In this document: piece by piece, positions 42,377-50,306 of the stretch | Position numbering within the stretch: position 1 is the stretch's first letter | Layout of the letters: each line of letters begins with the position of its first letter | Assembly: GCA_015655585.1 (NCBI GenBank) | Contig: JAATEV010000031.1 | Coordinates: forward strand, 1 to 64,000 | DNA: 64,000 bases | Reading direction: 5' to 3' | Origin: Terriglobales bacterium | GTDB taxonomy: Bacteria > Acidobacteriota > Terriglobia > Terriglobales > Acidobacteriaceae | Notes under the pieces: generated by a model | What the model was told of the DNA's origin: nothing | Seen by the model: only the letters and a program-made list of their open reading frames with translations | Databases searched by the model: none | Position numbers and translations under genes: made by a program

Positions 42377-42703
42377 CTAGTCGCCGCTGACGGGGGTATC
42401 GGCTGCCTGACGCAGTACCTGCGAAGCTCCTGCCCAGATGACTGCGGTCGGCAACAGCATCGGTTTCTTCACGATCGTAAGTGTCAATTCGGAGCGAGCA
42501 CTATCGTGGCTGAAGCGCACGACGACATCTCCCACGCCCGGGTTCATACTGAGCACGCCGCCAGTGCGGTCCGGATCGAATTGAAGCGAATAATTTCCGC
42601 CAGTCTGGCCTGCGACGCCCGCCTGATTCTGTAGGTTCAAAAGCGATTGAAGCGTGACTCCGGAAAAAACGTGAGTCTTGGACGAAGAAGAAGTGGATGA
42701 CAT
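42377..42703 (-). CDS. Small protein of the P-type ATPase cluster, unknown family
   Basis: 108 residues from the ATG at 42701-42703; the ATG shares one base with the stop of the upstream gene (TGATG), so the two are translationally coupled, with GGGAG ten bases before. The frame is open further 5' but only antisense-like sequence lies there. A Ser-rich start (MSSTSSSSKTHVFSG) precedes a segment predicted to be mostly strands (NYSLQFDPDRTGGVLSMNPG, VVVRFSHDSARSELTLTIVK) and a hydrophobic stretch (PTAVIWAGASQVL). No family recognised. It is the last gene of the cluster. Confidence 0.6.
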   Translation of the reverse strand: MSSTSSSSKTHVFSGVTLQSLLNLQNQAGVAGQTGGNYSLQFDPDRTGGVLSMNPGVGDVVVRFSHDSARSELTLTIVKKPMLLPTAVIWAGASQVLRQAADTPVSGD

Positions 42704-43098
42704 CAGTGAGAGGCTCCCGGTGTGCTTGGATAGCGGCGTTCGATATCGTCGGCCATCCGCGTAATCTGTTTCAGGCTTGCGCGCGTCAGGCGTCCTGGAT
42801 TGCGCCCCACCCAGCGCGACAGCCACTTCCGTCCACCCGGCATCACCACGGCGCCCCCGGCGATCACCAGAGGGAAACCGATAATGCCCGGAAGAACGAC
42901 GCCTAGCACGCCGACATAAATCATCAGCCAGCCGAGCTCACGCGGAAAATTCGCGACGCGTCGCAGAGCCCGTTCGAACTCGGCCTGCTCTTCCGGCGTC
43001 ATCGTCTCTGCATCGGAATTGCCCAGAGGCACAAGGTACGCCGGAGTGGTGATCGTGAGGGCAACGTGAGGGTTGTTGGTGGACGCTTCGGTCGTCAT
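42703..43098 (-). CDS. Small two-helix membrane protein of the P-type ATPase cluster
   Basis: 131 residues from the ATG at 43096-43098 (GGGGAG five bases upstream). Cytosolic acidic N-half (MTPEEQAEFERALRRVANFP) followed by a Gly-rich membrane hairpin at about 58-84 (WLMIYVGVLGVVLPGIIGF, then LVIAGGAVVMPGG) and a basic amphipathic tail (KWLSRWVGRNPGRLTRASLK). The hairpin resembles PGPGW-type small membrane proteins, but I would not assign the family. It lies 25 bases after the pseudo-ATPase gene and overlaps the next gene by one base. Confidence 0.65.
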   Translation of the reverse strand: MTTEASTNNPHVALTITTPAYLVPLGNSDAETMTPEEQAEFERALRRVANFPRELGWLMIYVGVLGVVLPGIIGFPLVIAGGAVVMPGGRKWLSRWVGRNPGRLTRASLKQITRMADDIERRYPSTPGASH

Positions 43099-43123
43099 GT
43101 GCGCTCCCCTTGATCGGAGATTA

Positions 43124-45547
43124 TCATCTTCTGGAATCGTTCCATGATGAACCTGCTGTGTAAATTGACGAATCATCCTCTGCATACCAGGCGGCTTCCG
43201 GTGGTAAAGTATCGTTGCGTGAGATCAGACGAAGCGCTCGATGGGCGCGATTATAAGCTGTGCTGGTGCCGAGGTTGCTGATGACGACCACTGCCAGGCT
43301 GGGAAGTCCAAAGGCGAATGCACCGGCGACACAGGCAAGGTTCGGCACCATCGTCAATCGGCGCAGACTCGCAAGACGAGCCGCGCTGTCGTGAGCCAAC
43401 TGGGCCAGCGCAGGCAGAGGCGCAATCGACCGCCCCAATAGAACGATGTCGGCATCGTTCCAGCAGCTCTCGTTCGAGCCAGCAAGAGCAATAGACAGAG
43501 GAGCGCCGTCCGAATCACACACTTCCGCGCCGGAGTGAACATGGACCACATTCAAGCCTCGCTCGCTGAGGCCGCGCAAGAGCCGTCGACGCAAGTCCGC
43601 ATCCGCATTGCTTATAAACTGATCCACGCCGAGCCGCTCGGCAAGCGGAGCCACCACGGACGCCTCCCGTTCCGAGGCCAGCAACACGCGCAGCCCGGCG
43701 CGTTGCAGACGGCGCACACTGGCAGCCGCGGCAAGGCTCGCAGTACGCTGGAACCGCAGCCGCGCTATCTCGACGCCATCCAACTCGACGCGAAGCGGCG
43801 CGAACCGTGTGGGGTCTGCCTTGCCGGAGAGCCGCAACACATGACCCTCGTACTCAATGACGACAAACGTCGCGCCAATCTCCCGCAGGGCCGCTCTCCG
43901 TGCGATCAGATGACGAGCCCGGCAGGCACGCACCAGCGCCGGGCCGCGTGCATCGCCCAGCCAGACTCCGGCTGAGGCAAGGGCAGGGAACAGGCGGTCT
44001 TCCTCCACGCCGCGTACCTGTATCTCTGCCAGTTCGCAATCCGTCTTCTGCAACTCCTCATGATCCTCCAGAACGACCCACGAACTGGCGGCAAGACGGC
44101 CAAGCGCCTTGTCGGAGCGGATCAGTGCGCCATGACGAATCGCAACCCGGACAGAGCGCAGCGTCTCCAGCGGCACGGCAAGCCCCTCCGCAGTAGCGTA
44201 GTCCGGGCGCATAACTGCGACCGACATCGCCGGTCCACCGGCCAGCAGACCAAGTCCTGCCGCAGCCAGCGAGGGACCCACCGTGCTGTCCGCAAACGTT
44301 TCGGCCTGCCGATTCAGTGTCCATTCGCCGGGAGTCGGCACGGTGGTTCCGATCAGTGTTCGCGACACATGGGCCGCCCGCGTCTGACACCCGGTACGTG
44401 AAGCAGCGAGCTCAAGCTCTCCAGCCAGAAGCCGGCTGCCCGCCAGCACCTCATCTCCCTTGCTCCGCGTTACCGGTGCCGGATCTCCCAGTCTTGCCTC
44501 GTCCACAAGTGCCGCGCCGTCGATAACCACAGCGTCCACAGGAATACGCTCGCCTGCGCGAACCCGAAGACGTTGGCCGACTCCGATCTCCGAACGTGGC
44601 ACCATCTGCTCCAGTCCATCGGCGTTGATCGCCAGGGCTTCGGCGTGCGCTCCCACGATCTCGTCCAGCATGGCCTGGTTCTCGACCTCCAGATCGCGCC
44701 GGTATCGCTGTTCCCAACTACGAAGACACCAGAACATCACCGCAGCAGTCAGGAACTGTCCGCTCAGCAGCGTTAAGGCTGCAATGCTCGTATAGAGCAC
44801 GGGCAGGCCAACCCTGCCTTCGGATAACTGTTCCGTGGCAGCGCGAACAGTGTCCAAATTGTTCACAACAAGCAGGCCAGCCGCAACAGGCATCACCGCA
44901 GGGAGCACAAACTCGCTGATAGCAGACACGCCGAGCGAAACGTTGGCCATATCGAAATCGACCTTCTCCGCTACCTCCACAACATGCAGATCTGGCGGCG
45001 CCAGCAACTCGGCTTCAATACACCGCACCAGCTTCATCGCTGACGTAGTAGCGGGGTCGAACTCCATCATCAACTTGTCAGCGTCGAGAGTCGCTTCAAG
45101 CAGGCCCGGAATCTGCCGCAACGCATCCACGACTCGGCGAGTTGTCGATGAGTTGCGCCGGATAGCTCGATGCCTCACCTCAAGATAACTTTTCTCAAGA
45201 GTAAGGATTTCGAGGAGCGTGATCATGTCGCCATATCTACGCAGTTTGACGGTTTCTCCTGACCGCCACTTCGGCATCATCTCAGGTTTCGGATCGTCAT
45301 CGCTCGTCAAGGCATCGGCAAGGCGGCCTACGAAGATCTGTTGCTCCTTCATCGAACCGCGATACCGCACAGCCGCTGTTGCGCGCACGGTATCGATCTC
45401 GATCGAGCGCACCTCGGCAAGACGAAAGAGCCGTCGTGCGAACAGCTCTGCGGACGCTTCCTGTCCATGTGCAAACATGCGAGGATCGGTGACGAACAGC
45501 ATCCCCGGTCGGCTGATAACCGATAAACCTTGCGTCGCTTCGCTCAA
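43124..45547 (-). CDS. Degenerate P1B-like P-type ATPase (probable pseudo-ATPase)
   Basis: 807 residues from a TTG at 45545-45547, which overlaps the stop of a 54-residue ORF as TTGA. Two HMA-like N-terminal modules lack CxxC (about 1-82 and 118-185; IPGLLEATLDADKLMMEFDP). Membrane hairpins follow at about 203-230 and 246-275, an actuator domain at about 325-375 (RVRAGERIPVDAVVIDGAAL), and C-terminal helices at about 733-765. Catalytic motifs are lost: TGES becomes LGDP (353-356), DKTGT becomes EDHEE (494-498) and GDGxND becomes SGAEVC (672-677). The frame is intact over its whole length, so it is not a decaying pseudogene. It should not form the phospho-aspartate and I infer a structural or regulatory partner of the active ATPase at 46890-49463. 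Confidence 0.82.
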   Translation of the reverse strand: MSEATQGLSVISRPGMLFVTDPRMFAHGQEASAELFARRLFRLAEVRSIEIDTVRATAAVRYRGSMKEQQIFVGRLADALTSDDDPKPEMMPKWRSGETVKLRRYGDMITLLEILTLEKSYLEVRHRAIRRNSSTTRRVVDALRQIPGLLEATLDADKLMMEFDPATTSAMKLVRCIEAELLAPPDLHVVEVAEKVDFDMANVSLGVSAISEFVLPAVMPVAAGLLVVNNLDTVRAATEQLSEGRVGLPVLYTSIAALTLLSGQFLTAAVMFWCLRSWEQRYRRDLEVENQAMLDEIVGAHAEALAINADGLEQMVPRSEIGVGQRLRVRAGERIPVDAVVIDGAALVDEARLGDPAPVTRSKGDEVLAGSRLLAGELELAASRTGCQTRAAHVSRTLIGTTVPTPGEWTLNRQAETFADSTVGPSLAAAGLGLLAGGPAMSVAVMRPDYATAEGLAVPLETLRSVRVAIRHGALIRSDKALGRLAASSWVVLEDHEELQKTDCELAEIQVRGVEEDRLFPALASAGVWLGDARGPALVRACRARHLIARRAALREIGATFVVIEYEGHVLRLSGKADPTRFAPLRVELDGVEIARLRFQRTASLAAAASVRRLQRAGLRVLLASEREASVVAPLAERLGVDQFISNADADLRRRLLRGLSERGLNVVHVHSGAEVCDSDGAPLSIALAGSNESCWNDADIVLLGRSIAPLPALAQLAHDSAARLASLRRLTMVPNLACVAGAFAFGLPSLAVVVISNLGTSTAYNRAHRALRLISRNDTLPPEAAWYAEDDSSIYTAGSSWNDSRR

Positions 45548-45708
45548 TCCGTCGCGACTCCGTAGTACGAAATCGCAGTCTCCTGCCTCATCTCGTCGCG
45601 AGAGAGCAGGAACAGTACGTCTCGGTCTCTGAACATGTTGAGCAGAGATTGCAGCCTTCGCTGTATCTGTTGAATCGCGTCGATCGTAAGGGCCACCGTG
45701 CCAGTCAT
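45544..45708 (-). CDS. 54-residue ORF coupled to the pseudo-ATPase gene
   Basis: ATG at 45706-45708; stop TGA at 45544-45546 overlaps the TTG start of the pseudo-ATPase by the four-base TTGA. The product starts MTGTVALTIDAIQQIQRRLQ and continues SLLNMFRDRDVLFLLSRDEM, ending ISYYGVATD. It is amphipathic and helical in the first 35 residues, with no membrane span and no Cys. The frame remains open a little 5' of the ATG but has no better start, and the ribosome site is weak. No family recognised. The overlap and cluster position are the main reasons to believe it. Confidence 0.5.
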   Translation of the reverse strand: MTGTVALTIDAIQQIQRRLQSLLNMFRDRDVLFLLSRDEMRQETAISYYGVATD

Positions 45709-45784
45709 CGCGTCATAGACGAGCGCCGCACCCTTGAGGGATGCGGCTCGCCCTGACTGACTAAGAGCAATTCAAAATATGAAG

Positions 45785-45991
45785 TTAAGCAACCACGATT
45801 TTGTGGTGCGGGATGAGCGTTCCGGCAGCAACCATATCTTCCAGTTGGCCGAACATGACCGCATCATCCGCATCGATTATGTTAAACAACTCGCCCAGTT
45901 GCTTCCTCTTTCGCTGGATTGCAAAAGCAAGGTAGCCGACTGCAACCACAGCCACTGCACCCGCCAGAACATCACCGAAGCTTTCAAACAT
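45785..45991 (-). CDS. Small one-helix membrane protein of the P-type ATPase cluster
   Basis: 68 residues; GGAGGT lies six bases before the ATG, a strong ribosome site. One N-terminal membrane helix (about 8-24; DVLAGAVAVVAVGYLAFAIQ), a basic stop-transfer (RKRK), then a short cytosolic tail (LGELFNIIDADDAVMFGQLE, ending AAGTLIPHHKIVVA). Single-helix subunits of this sort accompany some P-type ATPases (for example KdpF or sarcolipin-like regulators), which is only an analogy. No family recognised. Confidence 0.75.
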   Translation of the reverse strand: MFESFGDVLAGAVAVVAVGYLAFAIQRKRKQLGELFNIIDADDAVMFGQLEDMVAAGTLIPHHKIVVA

Positions 45992-46043
45992 GGACTTACC
46001 TCCAAAAATATTGTTCTGTTTCTTTGCTGCATTGCTTGGAACG

Positions 46044-46733
46044 CTACGCTTCCATCATCGCCCCGTGAGCGGCCTCGCCCACAATCTCGATAGCGCCCGC
46101 CAGCCCCTGCTTGTTCAGCTTGCGACGAACATCCGCTTCCAGATCATGCGCGTCGCGATGTGTATTGATGAAGCGTGCAAACATCTTTAGTGCGGACAGG
46201 CAAGCGGCATCACCTTCCTGTAACCCAAGATGGAGCCGGAAGCCACGCGCATTTTTCCGGTTGCAATGGACCTTCGGAGATAGATCATGCACCGCAATAA
46301 TCGGATCGTGACCGATAAGCCCCTTGTTCTTACGCAGCAGTGCAACCGACTTTTCCCGGTCGAGGACGTAGATGGGGTCCTCGTGGGTAAGGTCGTGGAT
46401 AAGATCAAAATTCTCCTGTAGCACTTTGCTGGCGGGATGGTTCCAGCCGGAATCGATGATGAAGATGCGGAACCGCGATCCCTCGTCACGCGGATCGGCA
46501 GGCGGCATGGTCTTCGTCGAGGCCGCGACAGGTTCCGGCGCTGCCGCAGTCTCCACATGCTCAGAAACGCTCTCTGGGTGTGCGTCGATAGTCTCTATCT
46601 GTTCGTCGGCTTTGTCCGAATGTGCATCGGCAATCTCTGCCGTTGCGGCTCGCATAGCCGATGCTTTTGAAGATACGGAAACGATACGTTTGGACTTTCC
46701 GGAAATCTCTGTTCGCCCAGTTGTAGCAGCCAT
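46044..46733 (-). CDS. Cytosolic protein of the P-type ATPase cluster, unknown family
   Basis: 229 residues; GGGGGAG lies seven bases before the ATG. The first 85 residues are low-complexity Ala/Glu/Ser-rich and probably disordered. The folded part (about 88-229) reads RFRIFIIDSGWNHPASKVLQ, then DLIHDLTHEDPIYVLDREKS, IGHDPIIAVHDLSP and HLGLQEGDAACLSALKMFAR, an alternating strand/helix pattern suggesting a Rossmann-like or thioredoxin-like domain. No signal peptide or membrane span. I do not recognise a family. Located 156 bases after the active ATPase gene. Confidence 0.75.
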   Translation of the reverse strand: MAATTGRTEISGKSKRIVSVSSKASAMRAATAEIADAHSDKADEQIETIDAHPESVSEHVETAAAPEPVAASTKTMPPADPRDEGSRFRIFIIDSGWNHPASKVLQENFDLIHDLTHEDPIYVLDREKSVALLRKNKGLIGHDPIIAVHDLSPKVHCNRKNARGFRLHLGLQEGDAACLSALKMFARFINTHRDAHDLEADVRRKLNKQGLAGAIEIVGEAAHGAMMEA

Positions 46734-46889
46734 GTCAAATCTCCCCCTGATTTATCGATCTCCAGCCCTCTACTTCGTAACAGGCGCCGTTTCGCACCGT
46801 CTATACGCAAAGCATTAAAAAAGCTTCACTACGGCAAACTTGAAATCTGCGGTTGATGCTTTAGTTCGTAAACCGCAATGGAACCACGA

Positions 46890-49463
46890 TCAGGCCGCTT
46901 CCGAAGAGGCTTCCATCTCCTCTTCTTCGGCCTCCTCCATCTCATCGCTCTCGTTCGTCTGCGGTGCATCCAGCAGACCGCTCGCTCGCAGTTCCATCTC
47001 CATGATGTGCTGACGCTCTGCCTCGTAGCCCGCGACCTTCCGCATCGGGCGAATACCATTCGCCAGCGCCGCCAGGGCCGCGACATTGTTGGTCAGCACC
47101 GACATGGCGATCCCGAAACCCATCGTGAACACGCCCACGATGCACAGGATATTGGGTGCGAGGATGAGTCCCCAGCTAATGCGTACATTGCTCTGCAACT
47201 CGTGGGAGATGTCCAGCAGCTCGCACAGCTTGCCAAGCCCCGGCTCCATGAACACCACTTGAGCAGTATCCGTAGCAATCGAGGTGGCCCCACGCAGTGA
47301 GATCGAAACATTCGCCTTCTTCAGTGCAATCGCATCGTTCACCCCATCGCCCACGAAGCAGACCTTGCGGCCTTCCTGCTGCAACCGCTCCACATAGTCT
47401 GCCTTGTCGGTAGGCAGCACCTGTGCGAAGTAGCGGTCCATGCCAAGTTGTTCGGCAAGCCTGCGTGTAGGAGCTTCGTGGTCTCCGGAGATAATCGCGA
47501 TGTGCTTGATGCCTCGCTCACGCAGGCCCTTGATGATCTCCGGCACCTCCGGCCTCACCGAGGCGCGCAGCTCCAGCGCTCCTCCGATAGCATCGTCCAC
47601 TGCCACCATTACCATCGTGTGGCCCTCGCGATGCGCCTCCGCCAACGCTTCCTCCAACTCCGGTGTCAGCGCAATGCCTTCCATATCCATGAAGCGGCGG
47701 CTTCCCACGCGGATCAGGTGGCCGTCGATGCCAACGCTGATGCCATAACCCACCTTGTACTGCATGGAGTCGCCAAGTGGAAGTTCGAGCCCTTCCTCCT
47801 CTGCCTTCTCCAGAATGGCCAGCGCAATCGGGTGATGGAACTTGCGTTCCGCCGCAGCGGCATAGCGCAGAATCTCCGGCCCCGAGTGCCCGTTTGCGGT
47901 GATGATCTGCCCGATCTCCGGGCGTTCCCGCGTGAGCGTGCCCGTCTTGTCGAAGAGGACCGTGTCCACCTCGCACAGCAGATCCAGCGCACGTCCGTCC
48001 TTCACCAGCACTCCGCGCTGTGCGCACAGAGCCAGCGTCGAGAGCATCGCCAGCGGAGCAGCCATGCGAATGCCTGTTCCCATATCGCTGTTCAGCGCGG
48101 CAGCCGCGCCCTGCGGCCCTATCGTTGCGAACGCCAGCGCGCCAACCGCCAGCGTCGGGATCACGGCCTTATCAGCCAGTTGCTCGCCCTTATGCTGCGA
48201 AGCCAGCGTATAGCCAGCAGTGTTATTCAGGATCTGCGCGATCTTGGACGTTGCCGTCTCGCCGCCGGACTTCTCCACCGCAACCTGCACCTTACCGGCC
48301 ACCATAATCGTTGATGCAAATACCTGGTCCCCAACGCCCTTTTCCGCGGGAGTCGACTCACCGGTCAACGCCTGCTGATCGATCATCGCCATGCCCTCGA
48401 CCACCACGCCGTCCACCGGCACCACCTCGCCAGTGTGGACCAGGACAATATCGCCCTTCTCTAGCTTGTCGAGCGAAACTTGGATCTCCTGACCATCCTT
48501 CAGCATCCATACGAACCGCGGCTGCTTGCCGAAAGCGCCCAGCAGCAGCTTCTTCGAGTTGTCCTCGGTGCGGCGCACCAGGTAGCGTCCGAACCCAAGG
48601 CACCAGGCCAGAATCGCGCCCGGCAGCACCTGTCCGGTGGCCAGACAGGCCATCACGACGATGGAGTCCAACACATCCACGCCAAGCCGCCGCTCCTTGG
48701 TCAGAACCTGCCACGCACTCTTGAAGCTGGGCACCGAGGTATAGGCAAACAGCAGGGCCGATACCGGGATCAGAGCCGGAACCGCCAATTGTGCAACTGC
48801 CGCAATCGGTATCGACGCCGTGCAGATCGCCATGCTGCGGTCCAGCTTGTCGAGCTGGGTAGGATGCTCCGCCGCCATCAGCGCCGAGTCCAGAATCTCG
48901 ATAAGTTGCGAGAGATTCAGTTGGCGCGGATCGTATTCAATATCGATGCGGCACTTCACCGCGTTGGTGTCATAGCGGTTCACCCCGAGCACGCTCATCA
49001 ACTCGCGCTGAATCGCATCGCACAGCGCGCCCTTGCGATAGAGCACTGGATTATTCAGCCGAATCGAGCCCACACGCTCGCGCTCCACCTGCCATCCCGT
49101 AACCCGGCCGCCGGTCAACCGATAGCGCACCACGCCATGCTGGTCCCGAGCCGTGATCGACGGCGAGATCGCCAGCGGCTTCCTGCTCTCCGCGGCATCC
49201 CCGCGCAGCAACGACGCCAGCCGCTCCAGTACACGCTTGCGCGGATGCTGGTTCACGTCAAAATGCAGATCGACATAAGGTGTTTGCGTAGGCGAGAGGA
49301 TTGCCGTATCAATCGCAGGCAGCCGAAGAACGGCTTGAAGAAAGCGCTTGCACGCCTCCCCATCCGGCGACGCAAACAGTTGAGAGCTTTCGACCCGGAT
49401 CACGTCTGCAACGGGGTACGCTAGTCGTATTGCGGATGCTGCTGCCATCTGACCTTCACTCAT
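46890..49463 (-). CDS. P1B-like P-type ATPase without CPx or CxxC metal motifs
   Basis: 857 residues from the ATG at 49461-49463; a GTG at 49502 lies inside a hairpin and is less likely. Two HMA-like modules without CxxC (about 15-90 and 135-195; SVLGVNRYDTNAVKCRIDIE). Membrane helices at about 213-245, 265-291, 432-480 and 760-803. Catalytic motifs are intact: TGES (367-370), DKTGT (505-509), the P1B-type HP locus in KFHHPIA (543-545), and GDGVND (705-710). The helix 6 transport motif, CPC/SPC/CPx in metal pumps, reads GIRMAAPLAML (AAP at 468-470), so no Cys ligand is present. The acidic tail (838-855) is unusual. Substrate unknown; a soft heavy metal is unlikely by the usual logic. Confidence 0.88.
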   Translation of the reverse strand: MSEGQMAAASAIRLAYPVADVIRVESSQLFASPDGEACKRFLQAVLRLPAIDTAILSPTQTPYVDLHFDVNQHPRKRVLERLASLLRGDAAESRKPLAISPSITARDQHGVVRYRLTGGRVTGWQVERERVGSIRLNNPVLYRKGALCDAIQRELMSVLGVNRYDTNAVKCRIDIEYDPRQLNLSQLIEILDSALMAAEHPTQLDKLDRSMAICTASIPIAAVAQLAVPALIPVSALLFAYTSVPSFKSAWQVLTKERRLGVDVLDSIVVMACLATGQVLPGAILAWCLGFGRYLVRRTEDNSKKLLLGAFGKQPRFVWMLKDGQEIQVSLDKLEKGDIVLVHTGEVVPVDGVVVEGMAMIDQQALTGESTPAEKGVGDQVFASTIMVAGKVQVAVEKSGGETATSKIAQILNNTAGYTLASQHKGEQLADKAVIPTLAVGALAFATIGPQGAAAALNSDMGTGIRMAAPLAMLSTLALCAQRGVLVKDGRALDLLCEVDTVLFDKTGTLTRERPEIGQIITANGHSGPEILRYAAAAERKFHHPIALAILEKAEEEGLELPLGDSMQYKVGYGISVGIDGHLIRVGSRRFMDMEGIALTPELEEALAEAHREGHTMVMVAVDDAIGGALELRASVRPEVPEIIKGLRERGIKHIAIISGDHEAPTRRLAEQLGMDRYFAQVLPTDKADYVERLQQEGRKVCFVGDGVNDAIALKKANVSISLRGATSIATDTAQVVFMEPGLGKLCELLDISHELQSNVRISWGLILAPNILCIVGVFTMGFGIAMSVLTNNVAALAALANGIRPMRKVAGYEAERQHIMEMELRASGLLDAPQTNESDEMEEAEEEEMEASSEAA

Positions 49464-49480
49464 GACGCGGCTCTCATCAA

Positions 49481-49501
49481 TGCCGGAGCATCGCTCCGGC
49501 A
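49481..49501. other. Short perfect hairpin before the active ATPase gene
   Basis: TGCCGGAGC at 49481-49489 and GCTCCGGCA at 49493-49501 with an ATC loop, 18 bases before the ATG of the ATPase gene on the minus strand and 55 bases after the stop of the preceding gene. It has no T-run, so it is more likely an mRNA-processing or translation-modulating stem than a terminator. Confidence 0.5.
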
Positions 49502-49556
49502 CGGGTTTAGAGAAGTTGCAAAAACGTTTTGCTTCAGAACGCGCAAGCCGGATCGC

Positions 49557-49871
49557 TTACTTCGTCTCCAGAGCGTCGATCGCCGCGCGTGCGCCGTCTG
49601 TAAATCCACGCATGACCGCATTCTCCGAGGGCAGTGCGTTGGCCATAAAGACTGCGGCATAGGTCACACCGTAGGAGCAGACGTAAGCGCTGGTATAGGA
49701 CAGCTTGGAGAGCGACCGCATCGCCGTTGGCCCCGCTACGCTCACAGCCTCTTTCACCTTGGCGGCATGTTCGCTCGCTGTTGCTGCCGCGTCCCGCATG
49801 GCATCGGCGACAGCGTTGATCGTGGAGTCTTGCGTCCCTAATTCTTCAGCATTCGACACAGTAGCTTCCAT
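49557..49871 (-). CDS. First gene of the P-type ATPase cluster, small unknown protein
   Basis: 104 residues from the ATG at 49869-49871, with GGGGAG six bases upstream. Starts MEATVSNAEELGTQDSTINA; helical Ala-rich N-half (ADAMRDAAATASEHAAKVKE), then a moderately hydrophobic centre (SKLSYTSAYVCSYGVTYAAV) and FMANALPSENAVMRGFTDGA. It could be a peripheral or single-helix membrane protein. Ala-rich helices of this kind recall phasin or magnetosome-like accessory proteins, but likeness is too weak to name. An inverted repeat 41 bases upstream may control the cluster. Confidence 0.68.
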   Translation of the reverse strand: MEATVSNAEELGTQDSTINAVADAMRDAAATASEHAAKVKEAVSVAGPTAMRSLSKLSYTSAYVCSYGVTYAAVFMANALPSENAVMRGFTDGARAAIDALETK

Positions 49872-49911
49872 CTGTTTCTCCCCAAAGTGGATCGTTCCGG
49901 TTGGGCTCAAT

Positions 49912-49946
49912 CTATGAGCGGGAACAGCTCGTATCGACGCTCATAG
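49912..49946. promoter_or_regulatory. Inverted repeat upstream of the P-type ATPase cluster (possible operator)
   Basis: CTATGAGCG at 49912-49920 and CGCTCATAG at 49938-49946 form a perfect 9-base inverted repeat with a 17-base spacer (centre-to-centre 26 bases, about 2.5 helical turns). It ends 41 bases before the first ATG of the cluster. The spacing fits a dimeric regulator site, or a leader-RNA stem. No regulator gene is adjacent. Confidence 0.45.
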
Positions 49947-50306
49947 CGGGCGAATTTGAAATGACAGTGAAAGGCTTAATCGTGAGTGCCTTCGAGCTTC
50001 TAAGCCATCCGTACTGCTAGAGTAGTTCGCAGAAAGCAACCTTGCCGCCTCAGTATAGGAGCCGGTTGTTCTTAGAAGTATGAATTTTCAGCAGTAAGCA
50101 TTCAGGGGAGATAGCACAGTTCTTCATTGAAACAGAACGTCTTACTCGCAGCTCTTAACCTCATGGCAGGCGTGCCGGACACACTACAGACGGTCCCGCG
50201 CAAGTTAGTAACAATAAGAGTGACAAATTCAATCAAAGAAGAGCCTCTGGTTGAGACTGATGAAGGCCAGCGACAAGAGGCGCCTCCCGCAAAATCCCGC
50301 AACCGC
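49947..50306. other. Gap upstream of the P-type ATPase cluster
   Basis: 360 bases between the inverted repeat and the end of the Nudix gene. AT content is higher than in the flanking genes (for example 50060-50110 and 50205-50250). It must contain the promoter of the minus-strand cluster. The small plus-strand ORF through it runs on as antisense of the Nudix gene and is not accepted. No RNA gene recognised. Confidence 0.45.

Noticed and set aside
45872-45888. TTATGTTAAAC, resembling the right arm of a XerCD dif site
   Set aside because: The left arm and 6-base centre do not match, and the sequence is part of the 68-residue membrane-protein gene, where it encodes NIID. It is a chance likeness.
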